Shown: one piece after another, positions 36,330-43,636 of the stretch
Layout: each line of letters starts with the position of its first letter
Position numbering within the stretch: position 1 is the stretch's first letter
Origin: Acidobacteriota bacterium
Lineage (GTDB): Bacteria; Acidobacteriota; Polarisedimenticolia; Polarisedimenticolales; Polarisedimenticolaceae
Assembly: GCA_029861955.1 (NCBI GenBank)
Contig: JAOTYK010000002.1
Location: forward strand, 186,001-250,000
Direction of reading: 5' to 3'
Length of the DNA stretch: 64,000 bases
Notes under the pieces: model-generated
What the model saw: only the letters and a program-made list of their open reading frames with translations
Database searches by the model: none
What the model was told of the DNA's origin: nothing
Translations under genes and position numbers: made by a program

Positions 36330-38348
36330 ATGCCCGACGCGACGACGACCCACCTACGCAAGGAACTTCACGACCGATTCGGCCATTCCGATTTTCGCCC
36401 GTACCAGGAGGCGGTCTGTCAGAGGGTCCTCGACGGCGACGACGCCGTGCTCGTCATGCCGACCGGCGCCGGCAAGTCCCTGTGCTACCAGCTGCCCGGC
36501 CTGATGCGATCGGGGACGACCCTCGTCATCAGTCCCCTCATCGCACTCATAGAAGATCAGGTTGAGAAACTGAACCGGATCGGCGTCCGGGCCGATCGCA
36601 TCCACTCCGGCCGGACAAGAGACGCGTCGCGCTCGACACTGAAGGCCCACCTGGAAGACCGGCTGGACTTCCTGTTCGTCGCCCCCGAGCGTCTGGCGGT
36701 CCCCGGCTTCGTCGAGTGCCTGACCCGTCGTCCGCTTGCCCTGGTCGCCGTAGACGAGGCCCACTGCATCTCCCAGTGGGGTCATGACTTCCGACCGGAC
36801 TACCGTCTCCTCGGCGATCGACTCCAACCCCTTCGCGAGGCGCCGGTCCTGGCCCTGACGGCGACCGCCACGCCGCGGGTCCGGCGGGATATCGTCACGC
36901 AGCTCGCGTTGAAAGACCCCGGACTGTTCATCCACGGGTTCCGCCGGAACAATATCGCCGTCGAGTTTGCCTCGATGAAGCCATCTGAAAGGCAAGCGGT
37001 CGTGGCCCGCAATCTGTCCGACCCAGCCCGTCGACCGGCCATCGTCTACGCACCCAGCCGGAAACGCGCGGAACAGGTGGCCCAGTCGCTGACCGATGTC
37101 GGTGGGGCAGCGGCCTACCACGCAGGGATGGACGGGGAAGACCGAGACCGGGTTCAGGCCGACTTCATCTCGGGCCGCATCGACGTCATCGTCGCGACCA
37201 TCGCGTTCGGGATGGGCATCGACAAATCAAACGTACGAACGGTCATCCATCTTGCCTTGCCATCGACCGTCGAGGGTTACTACCAGGAGATCGGGCGCGC
37301 CGGTCGAGATGGCATGCCCTCGCGAGCGATCCTCCTGCACGGTTGGGGAGACCGCAAGCAACACGAGTTCTTCTTCGAGCGGGACTACCCACCGTCTCAA
37401 GAGGTACAGAAGGTTTTCCAGGCCCTGAACTCGACCGATCAGGCCGTCGAGGAACTTGGCCAGGACCTTTCGCTGGACCCGGACCGAATCCAGCGTTGCC
37501 TTGCGATCCTGCGGTCTCACGGCGGAGTCATCACATCGTTTGACGACGTCCACGAGTGTACCGTGCGCCGCGGCGAGAGGGACTGGCGACCCAACTACGA
37601 GATGCAGCGCGAGCATCGCGCCGGACAACTCGACGAGATGACCCGTCTGGCCGAGGGTCGATCCTGCCGGATGCTGACTCTCATTCGGCATTTTGGCGAT
37701 CAGGAGGATTCGGGGGGCGCCTGCGGAATCTGTGACATCTGCTCCCCCGATGACACCACCGTTCTGCAGTTTCGGTCTCCCGACAAAGAAGAGCGGGCCG
37801 ACCTGCTGACCGTGATGGAGGCGGTCCGGCGACGGGACGGATCGACACCCGGCCAACTCCAGAAGGCGCTGTTCGGTGGCCGTAAGGAGCGTCGAGAACT
37901 CGAGCAGCTCCTTGCCATTCTCCTGCGAGGTGGCTGGCTCCGAGAAACCCGCGACAGCTTCGACAAGGATGGACGGACGATCGAGTTTCGCCGCCTCCAT
38001 GCCGCACTGTCGAAGGACGAGACGGACAATCCTGAAGAGCTGCGTGTGGAACTGGCCACCGTCACCGTCAAGAAGATCACGCCGGTCGGCGACGCGGATC
38101 CGGGTCTGTTGCAGACACTCACCGACTGGCGCCGCGACGAGGCTCGATCCAGAAACGTCCCTGCCTACTGCGTCTTTCCGAATCAGGCCCTGAATGGCCT
38201 GGCCGTTGCACGCCCCGAAACCCCGGCAGCCCTCGGACAGATCAAGGGACTGGGGGCCAAACGAATTGAGCGCTACGGCACGAGGCTCCTGGAAATCATA
38301 TCCGGCGTGCCACGCGATGCAATGCGGCATCGACCAGACGCCGAGTGA
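36330..38348 (+). CDS. recQ: RecQ ATP-dependent DNA helicase
   Basis: A 672-residue RecQ helicase (3'-5' DNA unwinding in repair and recombination). The helicase core has Walker A MPTGAGKS with K49, D142-E-A-H, the RecQ loop next to it (CISQWGHDFRPDYRLLG), and motif VI QEIGRAGRDG. A zinc-binding RecQ-Ct domain (SCRMLTLIRHFGD, CGICDIC) follows. A C-terminal HRDC domain has FPNQALNGLA and IKGLGAKRIERYG. AGGA at 36320 serves the ATG. The last 53 bases overlap the end of the convergent ATP-grasp gene. Confidence 0.95.
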   Translation: MPDATTTHLRKELHDRFGHSDFRPYQEAVCQRVLDGDDAVLVMPTGAGKSLCYQLPGLMRSGTTLVISPLIALIEDQVEKLNRIGVRADRIHSGRTRDASRSTLKAHLEDRLDFLFVAPERLAVPGFVECLTRRPLALVAVDEAHCISQWGHDFRPDYRLLGDRLQPLREAPVLALTATATPRVRRDIVTQLALKDPGLFIHGFRRNNIAVEFASMKPSERQAVVARNLSDPARRPAIVYAPSRKRAEQVAQSLTDVGGAAAYHAGMDGEDRDRVQADFISGRIDVIVATIAFGMGIDKSNVRTVIHLALPSTVEGYYQEIGRAGRDGMPSRAILLHGWGDRKQHEFFFERDYPPSQEVQKVFQALNSTDQAVEELGQDLSLDPDRIQRCLAILRSHGGVITSFDDVHECTVRRGERDWRPNYEMQREHRAGQLDEMTRLAEGRSCRMLTLIRHFGDQEDSGGACGICDICSPDDTTVLQFRSPDKEERADLLTVMEAVRRRDGSTPGQLQKALFGGRKERRELEQLLAILLRGGWLRETRDSFDKDGRTIEFRRLHAALSKDETDNPEELRVELATVTVKKITPVGDADPGLLQTLTDWRRDEARSRNVPAYCVFPNQALNGLAVARPETPAALGQIKGLGAKRIERYGTRLLEIISGVPRDAMRHRPDAE

Positions 38349-39267
38349 ACCCTTCGTGTCCCTCGGGATCGCGAAGCAGACAGAGATCGGCGCCACCTGC
38401 ATCCGCCTCCGGATAGTAGACGCCGCAATTCGCATTGATCTCAAGCATGTAGGGCGTTCCCTCGGCGTCGACGCGGATGTCGCAACGACCGAAGCTGGCG
38501 CCTTCGAGTGCAACGAAGAACCGCGCTGAAACGTCCCGGAGCCGTGCTTCCAGATCCGGATCCTCGACGGGAAACGAGTTGAGCCGATCGTAGTCGACCC
38601 ATTTCATTTTTTCGTGCTTGAAACTCTCGCCTTTGGGAAAACGATATTGGAGCGGCTGATACGTGAACGGGTTCTGAGCGTCATCGGCATTCTCGACGAC
38701 CAGGACGGTGCACTCCGTTCCCTCAATGAACTCCTCGATCAACGCCGCGTTGTGTCGCCGCATGATCTTGTTCGTCTGGCGTCGCAGCCCTGCCGGTGAC
38801 TGAACCCTCGATGCGCGACTGAGATCGACGCTTGCGTAGCTACTGGGATGTTTGACGAACATCGGAAACCGCAATGTCTCTTCCGCGCGTGTCACGTCGG
38901 CGTCGTTCTCCGCGAAGACGTGTTTCGGTGTCGAGATCCCTTGCTCGCCACAGACCTCTTTCATCCTCTCGCGAGTCGGTTCATAAAACACGGACGTAGA
39001 GCCGACGAAGGCAACGCCGGCCTCCTCGAGGGTCTGGACGACCTCGATACCGGGAATCTCCTGATCGGCAGCCCCGTCGCAGAGATTGAAGTAGAGGTCG
39101 AACTCCTCGGAGATCCGTTTCTTGACCTGCTCAACCGCCGACTTGTAGTGCAGCGTCTCGATTTCCCAGTGCGCGTCTTTGAGAAATGGACGGGGGTCGC
39201 ACGGCCAGTCGTCATCCGGGAACGGATCCACCTCGAGATCCTGAGTTGTCAGGAGACAGATTCTCAC
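38296..39267 (-). CDS. ATP-grasp ligase, D-Ala-D-Ala-ligase-like
   Basis: A 323-residue protein of the D-alanine-D-alanine-ligase-type ATP-grasp fold. Visible signs are an N-terminal Rossmann-like part (FDLYFNLCDGAADQEIPG), the ATP-binding Lys in FPMFVKHPSSYAS, EEFIEGTECTVLVV, and the metal-binding end FGRCDIRVDAEGTPYMLEINANCGVYY. It should join a carboxylate to an amine using ATP, but the substrate is unknown and it is not a typical cell-wall Ddl. I place the start at GTG 39267, 8 bases after the Sel1 gene stop; no strong ribosome site is seen, so coupling is likely. Its end overlaps recQ by 53 bases. Confidence 0.78.
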   Translation of the reverse strand: MRICLLTTQDLEVDPFPDDDWPCDPRPFLKDAHWEIETLHYKSAVEQVKKRISEEFDLYFNLCDGAADQEIPGIEVVQTLEEAGVAFVGSTSVFYEPTRERMKEVCGEQGISTPKHVFAENDADVTRAEETLRFPMFVKHPSSYASVDLSRASRVQSPAGLRRQTNKIMRRHNAALIEEFIEGTECTVLVVENADDAQNPFTYQPLQYRFPKGESFKHEKMKWVDYDRLNSFPVEDPDLEARLRDVSARFFVALEGASFGRCDIRVDAEGTPYMLEINANCGVYYPEADAGGADLCLLRDPEGHEGFTRRLVDAALHRVARRI

Positions 39268-39275
39268 GGGAGTCG

Positions 39276-39749
39276 TCAGCGCTTGTTCGCAGCGATTTCC
39301 GTCGTCAGGGTTACGGCCAACTTGTTGGCGCGGTCGATCTGTTTTGATTTCATGGCGGACTGGCACGCACCGACACCCTCGCCGGCGGTCTCGGAACCGC
39401 TGTTCTTCGCCACCAGGAACCAGGCCAGTGACTGGACGTAGTCCTGCTCGACGCCGATCCCATTCAGGTACGCAATTCCGACCTGAAACTGGGCGTCGTG
39501 AAAACCGGCACGGGCGGAACGCTCGAACCAGCTAAACGCCGTCTCGAAATCCTTCTCCACGCCGTGTCCGTTGATATAGAGAATTCCGAGGCCGTTCTGG
39601 GCTCTCGTATCGCCACCCTCGGCCGCAGGTACCAATTCACGAAAAGCGTCGTCATAACGACGATCCTTCATGGCGGCCAGCCCTTCGTCGGTGCCGGCCA
39701 GGAGGGGAAGAGTGACGAGAACCGCCACCGCGAGGATCATGTAGCGCAT
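39276..39749 (-). CDS. Secreted Sel1-repeat protein
   Basis: A 157-residue protein with a signal peptide (about 1-19) and two Sel1-type helical repeats (AQNGLGILYINGHGVEKDF... and AQFQVGIAYLNGIGVEQDY...). Sel1 repeats mediate protein contacts in the periplasm. ATG 39749 is preceded by an AAAGGG run, and a longer frame to 39803 lacks a good start. It is encoded directly upstream of the ATP-grasp gene with an 8-base gap, so the two are co-transcribed. Confidence 0.8.
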   Translation of the reverse strand: MRYMILAVAVLVTLPLLAGTDEGLAAMKDRRYDDAFRELVPAAEGGDTRAQNGLGILYINGHGVEKDFETAFSWFERSARAGFHDAQFQVGIAYLNGIGVEQDYVQSLAWFLVAKNSGSETAGEGVGACQSAMKSKQIDRANKLAVTLTTEIAANKR

Positions 39750-39808
39750 TTGAGAACCCTTTATGGGAGAGGGGCCGGCGCCCTTTTGCCGGTGACCTCT
39801 CAACTACC

Positions 39809-39837
39809 AATCTATGGCTTGCCGGGGTTATGGACAA
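39809..39837 (-). promoter_or_regulatory. Candidate sigma-70 promoter of the Sel1 gene
   Basis: On the minus strand TTGTCC (39837-39832) and TAGATT (39814-39809) are separated by 17 bases, each with four of six consensus matches. The gap to the Sel1 ATG also holds a short GC hairpin. Strength is modest. Confidence 0.3.
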
Positions 39838-39880
39838 ACTTATTCGGAAGAATTCCCGAAAGACCCGCAGTCCCGGTCCG

Positions 39881-41080
39881 TCAGAAGGCGTGGTGACCGG
39901 TGATCTGCCGACCGACGATGAGTTCGTGAATCGTCTCGGTCCCCTCGTATGTGATTACACTTTCGAGGTTGAGCATGTGTCGAATCGCACCAAACTCCAC
40001 ACTGATCCCGCCGGCACCGAGGATGTCCCGTGCGTCTCTCGCGACGTCCAGTGCCATGCGCACGTTGCTCCACTTCGCCATCGACACCTGGGTGTGGTGC
40101 ATCGTGCCCTGATCCTTCAAGCGACCGAGCTGTAGAGAAAGCAGGCGAGCCAGAGTGATGCGACGGGCCATGTCCGCCAATCGACGCTGGATCGTCTGGG
40201 TCTCGGCTAACGTTCGGCCGAACACCTTGCGTGTACTGGCGAACTCCTGGGCCTCTTCGAAGCACGCGATCGCCGCGCCGATGGCACCCCAGGTAATGCC
40301 GTAACGGGCCTGTGTGAGACAACCGAGCGGCGCCGCCAGTCCTTGTGCACCGGGGAGACGATTGGAATCGGGAACGCGAACAGAGTCGAAGAACAGCTCC
40401 GAAGTGATCGAGGCGCGCAGCGAGTACTTTTTCATGATGTCCCGCGTCGTGTAGCCGGTCGTCCCCTTCTCGACAAGGAATCCTCGGACTCCCTCTTCGG
40501 TCTCCGCCCAGACGATCGCAATGTCGGCGATGCTACCGTTGGTGATCCACATCTTCGCGCCGTCGATGATCCAGTCGTCGCCATCCCGTTTGGCGTGCGT
40601 GCGCATCGTCCCGGGATCGGATCCGCCGTCGGGCTCGGTGAGACCGAAACAACCGATCAGTTTTCCTTCGGCCATTCCCGGCAGCCAACGTTGCTTCTGC
40701 TCCTCACTACCGTACGTGTGGATGGGCCACATACAGAGGCTGCCCTGAACGGAGACGAAGCTGCGAAGACCGCTGTCGCCGCGCTCCAGTTCCTGACAGA
40801 CCACGCCGTAGCTGACCTGGTTGAGTCCGGCGCAGCCGTAGCCTTCGAGGCCACAACCGAGCAGACCCATCTCACCGATCTCGCCAACCAACTCGGACGG
40901 AAAGCGGTGTTGGTCGAAGGCGTCTGCGATGATCGGGAGCACCCGATCGTCGACAAAACGCGCCACCAGGTCCTGGATCTGCTGCTCGTCTTCGCTGAGA
41001 AGGCCGCGAACGTCGTAGAAGTCACTCGCCGACGGGCCGGAACTTCTCTTGGCACTCTTGGTGTCGCTCGGACTGCCCAT
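39881..41080 (-). CDS. gcdH: Glutaryl-CoA dehydrogenase
   Basis: A 399-residue acyl-CoA dehydrogenase. It follows glutaryl-CoA dehydrogenases closely: SVQGSLCMWPIHTYGSEEQKQ, GCFGLTEPDGGSDP, ARYGITWGAIGAA and the catalytic Glu E379 in TYEGTETIH. The enzyme oxidises and decarboxylates glutaryl-CoA to crotonyl-CoA in lysine and tryptophan breakdown, passing electrons to ETF. GAGGGGG precedes the ATG. No other gene of the pathway is seen in the window, so it is encoded as an orphan. Confidence 0.92.
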   Translation of the reverse strand: MGSPSDTKSAKRSSGPSASDFYDVRGLLSEDEQQIQDLVARFVDDRVLPIIADAFDQHRFPSELVGEIGEMGLLGCGLEGYGCAGLNQVSYGVVCQELERGDSGLRSFVSVQGSLCMWPIHTYGSEEQKQRWLPGMAEGKLIGCFGLTEPDGGSDPGTMRTHAKRDGDDWIIDGAKMWITNGSIADIAIVWAETEEGVRGFLVEKGTTGYTTRDIMKKYSLRASITSELFFDSVRVPDSNRLPGAQGLAAPLGCLTQARYGITWGAIGAAIACFEEAQEFASTRKVFGRTLAETQTIQRRLADMARRITLARLLSLQLGRLKDQGTMHHTQVSMAKWSNVRMALDVARDARDILGAGGISVEFGAIRHMLNLESVITYEGTETIHELIVGRQITGHHAF

Positions 41081-41203
41081 CTCGATCCCCCTCGTCGTTG
41101 CGCAGATTGGGTCTCAGATCTCGTGATTCTAGAGGGAAACTCTCACCCTCTGCCACCGTAGGGTAAGCGACTTCGAGTATCCTCGGAGGTCAGGAGGCTC
41201 ATG

Positions 41204-43405
41204 ATGCGTTTACGGATACGGCTGGTTCTCACGATCGTTGTCTTACTGGCTTCTCTCGCCATCGTCGCCGCCGGTCCTCCGGAAGAGGCTTTCTGGGATG
41301 CGGCCAGAGCGGGCGACCTCGATAAGATGAAGCAACTGGTCACCGAGGGCGTCGATGTCAACGCGCCAACCCGCTACCAGGCGACCGCCCTGTCCTTCGC
41401 CTGCGACAAAGGACACCTGGAGGTCGTTAAGTACCTGGTGGAGAACGGCGCCGACCTGAACCCCAAGGACAGCTTCTATGAATTCACCCCCATTGGGTGG
41501 GCTTCGTTCAACGAGCACGTCGAGATCATCGAATTGCTGCTGGAGAAGGGTGCGGAGGGCGCCGACCTGGTCCTCTCGATGGGTGTAAGGAACAACAACT
41601 CGCGGATGGTCGCCGCAGCCTTGAAGGTCGAGGGTCTCGATTCTGCCGCGGTCCTGCAAGCTCGCCAGCAGGTGAAGTCGGTGGACGACTCGGCCGAAAT
41701 CGCGGCGATGCTGGAGGCGGTCGAGATCGAAGTCCCGGAGACAACCGCCGTTGCGGTCGCTCCCGAGCTGCTGGCCAGCTACGTCGGCAACTACAACAAC
41801 GAACAGATCGGGCTTGCCCTGGAGATCCGCCTCGAGGACGGCAACCTCGTCGCGCAGGCGACCGGGCAACCGTCCTTGGGGCTAACCGCCGTCTCCGATG
41901 CCAGATTCGACGCGACGGAGGTGCCCAACCTCAGCATCTCGTTCAGCGGGCGAGGCGGACTCATCGAATCCGCCACCGTGCATCAGGGTGGACAGGATCT
42001 CCCCTTCCCCCGTGTGACCGAGACCGCCGAAGCCCCCGAGGCCCAGGAGACTGCACCCGCCGCCGAAGAGCTCAAGACCGAGACAGCTGCGGCTCCGGAA
42101 CCCATCGCTCGCGGTCCACAACAGAACTGGCCGACCTTCCGAGGCGTCCAGGCCTCGGGCATCGCCGACGGCCAGGGGGCACCGACAACGTGGGATGTCA
42201 CGTCGGGAGAGAACATCCTCTGGAAGACTCCGATCCCGGGTCTGGCCAACGCCAGCCCGATCGTCTGGGGCGATCAGGTCTTCATCACGACGGCGATCAG
42301 CGGTGCCAACGACGATACGTTCCGTACGGGACTCTACGGCGATGTCGATTCGGTGGACGATGAGTCGGAACACACGTTCAAACTCTACGCGTTGCAGCGA
42401 ACGACCGGCAAGATCGAGTGGGAACGGACCGTCGCCACCCGGGTGCCCGGTGCCAAAAGACATCTCAAGTCGACCCAGGCCAATTCCACCCCCGTCACGG
42501 ACGGGAAGCGGGTCTGCGCACTCTTCGGAACGATCGGAAAGCTGGCCTGCTACGACATGAAGGGCAAGTCGCTCTGGGGCGCAGACGTCGGAATCCTCGA
42601 TGCCGGCTGGTTCTATGACAAGACCTACCAGTGGGGGCATGCCAGTTCGCCGGTCATCTACAAGAACCTCATCATCGTGCAGGCCGATGTCTACAAGGAC
42701 TCGTTCATCGGCGCATGGAATCTCAAGGACGGCTCACCGGCGTGGCGCACATCGCGGGATGAACTTCCCACCTGGGGATCTCCGACGATCTACCGTGGGA
42801 AGGACCGCGATGAGTTGATTACGAACGGCACATCGATTCGAGGTTACGACCCCGCCAGCGGAAAGATCCTCTGGACTCTGGCACCCAACTCCGAGGTCAC
42901 GGTCGCAACACCGATCATTGCCAACGACCTGTTCTATGTCACGGCCGGCTACCCGCCGGTTCGACCGATCTATGCGATTCGGCCGGGAGGTAACGGAGAC
43001 ATCTCGTTGGCGGACGAGATAAGTAGCAGCGACGCCATTGCATGGAGTCATGACAGTGGTGGCACCTACATGCCGACTCCGATCGCCTACGACGGGCATC
43101 TCTACACCTGCGCCAACGATGGTCGCCTCACGGCGTACAACGCCACCGATGGGGAACGCGTCTACCGCCAACGCATCGGTGGAGGCAGCTTCACCGCCTC
43201 GCCGATCGCCGCCGACGGCAAGCTCTATTTCACGTCGGAAGAGGGCGACATCGTCGTGGCAACTGCGGGCTCCACGTACACCGAACTGGCGCGCAACGAG
43301 ATGAATGAAATATGCATGGCAACTCCGGCAATTTCCGACGGCGTGATGGTCGTCCGGACGTTGGGGCACGTTTTTGGGATCGGTGAAGCGTCGGTCGATC
43401 CGTAA
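41204..43405 (+). CDS. Exported ankyrin-repeat / PQQ-like beta-propeller fusion protein
   Basis: A 733-residue protein with a signal peptide (about 1-23). It has three ankyrin repeats at about 27-130 (LDKMKQLVTEGVDVNA, LEVVKYLVENGADLNP, VEIIELLLEKGAEG). A linker domain (about 180-265) is followed by a low-complexity Pro/Ala/Glu stretch. A PQQ/WD-like eight-bladed propeller runs from about 300 to the end, beginning NWPTFRGVQASGIADGQGAPTTWDV and containing VYRQRIGGGSFTASPIAADGKLYF. Propellers of this type occur in many secreted proteins of unknown enzymology; no PQQ-site acid cluster was checked. Of two adjacent ATGs, 41204 is better spaced from AGGAGG (41192-41197). Confidence 0.82.
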   Translation: MRLRIRLVLTIVVLLASLAIVAAGPPEEAFWDAARAGDLDKMKQLVTEGVDVNAPTRYQATALSFACDKGHLEVVKYLVENGADLNPKDSFYEFTPIGWASFNEHVEIIELLLEKGAEGADLVLSMGVRNNNSRMVAAALKVEGLDSAAVLQARQQVKSVDDSAEIAAMLEAVEIEVPETTAVAVAPELLASYVGNYNNEQIGLALEIRLEDGNLVAQATGQPSLGLTAVSDARFDATEVPNLSISFSGRGGLIESATVHQGGQDLPFPRVTETAEAPEAQETAPAAEELKTETAAAPEPIARGPQQNWPTFRGVQASGIADGQGAPTTWDVTSGENILWKTPIPGLANASPIVWGDQVFITTAISGANDDTFRTGLYGDVDSVDDESEHTFKLYALQRTTGKIEWERTVATRVPGAKRHLKSTQANSTPVTDGKRVCALFGTIGKLACYDMKGKSLWGADVGILDAGWFYDKTYQWGHASSPVIYKNLIIVQADVYKDSFIGAWNLKDGSPAWRTSRDELPTWGSPTIYRGKDRDELITNGTSIRGYDPASGKILWTLAPNSEVTVATPIIANDLFYVTAGYPPVRPIYAIRPGGNGDISLADEISSSDAIAWSHDSGGTYMPTPIAYDGHLYTCANDGRLTAYNATDGERVYRQRIGGGSFTASPIAADGKLYFTSEEGDIVVATAGSTYTELARNEMNEICMATPAISDGVMVVRTLGHVFGIGEASVDP

Positions 43406-43433
43406 GAAAACTACGGTCCGTCGAGATAGATGG

Positions 43434-43442
43434 TGGTACAAT
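43434..43442 (+). promoter_or_regulatory. Extended -10 promoter of the short transcription unit
   Basis: TG-G-TACAAT at 43434-43442 is an extended -10 with five of six bases of TATAAT. No -35 is evident, as is usual for extended -10 promoters. Transcription would begin near 43449, 29 bases after the ankyrin-PQQ stop codon. Confidence 0.55.
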
Positions 43443-43461
43443 AGAGGTGCAAGGAGGCTTC

Positions 43462-43536
43462 ATGACTCCACCGGACCACATCAAGCCCTCGGCACGATCG
43501 AGGGCGGCTAACGTGCGAAAGACGGTGTGTCCATAA
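43462..43536 (+). CDS. Candidate 24-residue small protein
   Basis: AAGGAGG at 43451-43457 sits 4 bases before ATG 43462, the best ribosome site in this neighbourhood. The 24-residue product is basic, begins MTPPDHIKPS and ends RKTVCP. It lies on its own short transcript with its own terminator. There is no membrane helix. Such short ORFs arise by chance, and conservation is the missing evidence. Confidence 0.35.
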   Translation: MTPPDHIKPSARSRAANVRKTVCP

Positions 43537-43603
43537 GGTGAGGTTGGTTCCCTGAGAACCCCCGCCAGGCCGAGTCGGTCACAAGACATCACCTATCGCG
43601 ACG

Positions 43604-43636
43604 AAACGGGAAGGCCAAGCCTTCCCGTTTTTGTTT
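43604..43636 (+). terminator. Rho-independent terminator
   Basis: A perfect 12-bp stem (43604-43615 with 43619-43630, core ACGGGAAGGC) with a CAA loop is followed by TTTTTGTTTT. It ends the short transcript and runs up to the stop codon of the convergent GCS2-CBS gene. The minus-strand side has only three Ts, so it mainly serves the plus strand. Confidence 0.9.

Larger units (their letters stand above)
43449..43636 (+). ncRNA. Putative structured short transcript (about 185 nt)
   Basis: Between an extended -10 and a strong terminator lies a 185-base unit with no downstream gene on this strand. It has a 7-bp hairpin GCCCTCG/CGAGGGC (43485-43491 with 43499-43505), a 5-bp hairpin GGTTC/GAACC (43546-43550 with 43556-43560) and a GGCGG/CCGCC pairing around the latter. 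It also contains a 24-codon ORF with a perfect ribosome site. It could be a regulatory RNA, a dual-function RNA or a tiny mRNA. It does not match SRP RNA or tmRNA features I know. Length alone would fit 6S RNA, but I cannot confirm that. Confidence 0.45.

Noticed and set aside
43449-43636. Identification of the short transcript as 6S RNA or SRP RNA
   Set aside because: Length fits 6S but no long rod-like pairing between its ends is visible, and SRP loop sequences are absent.
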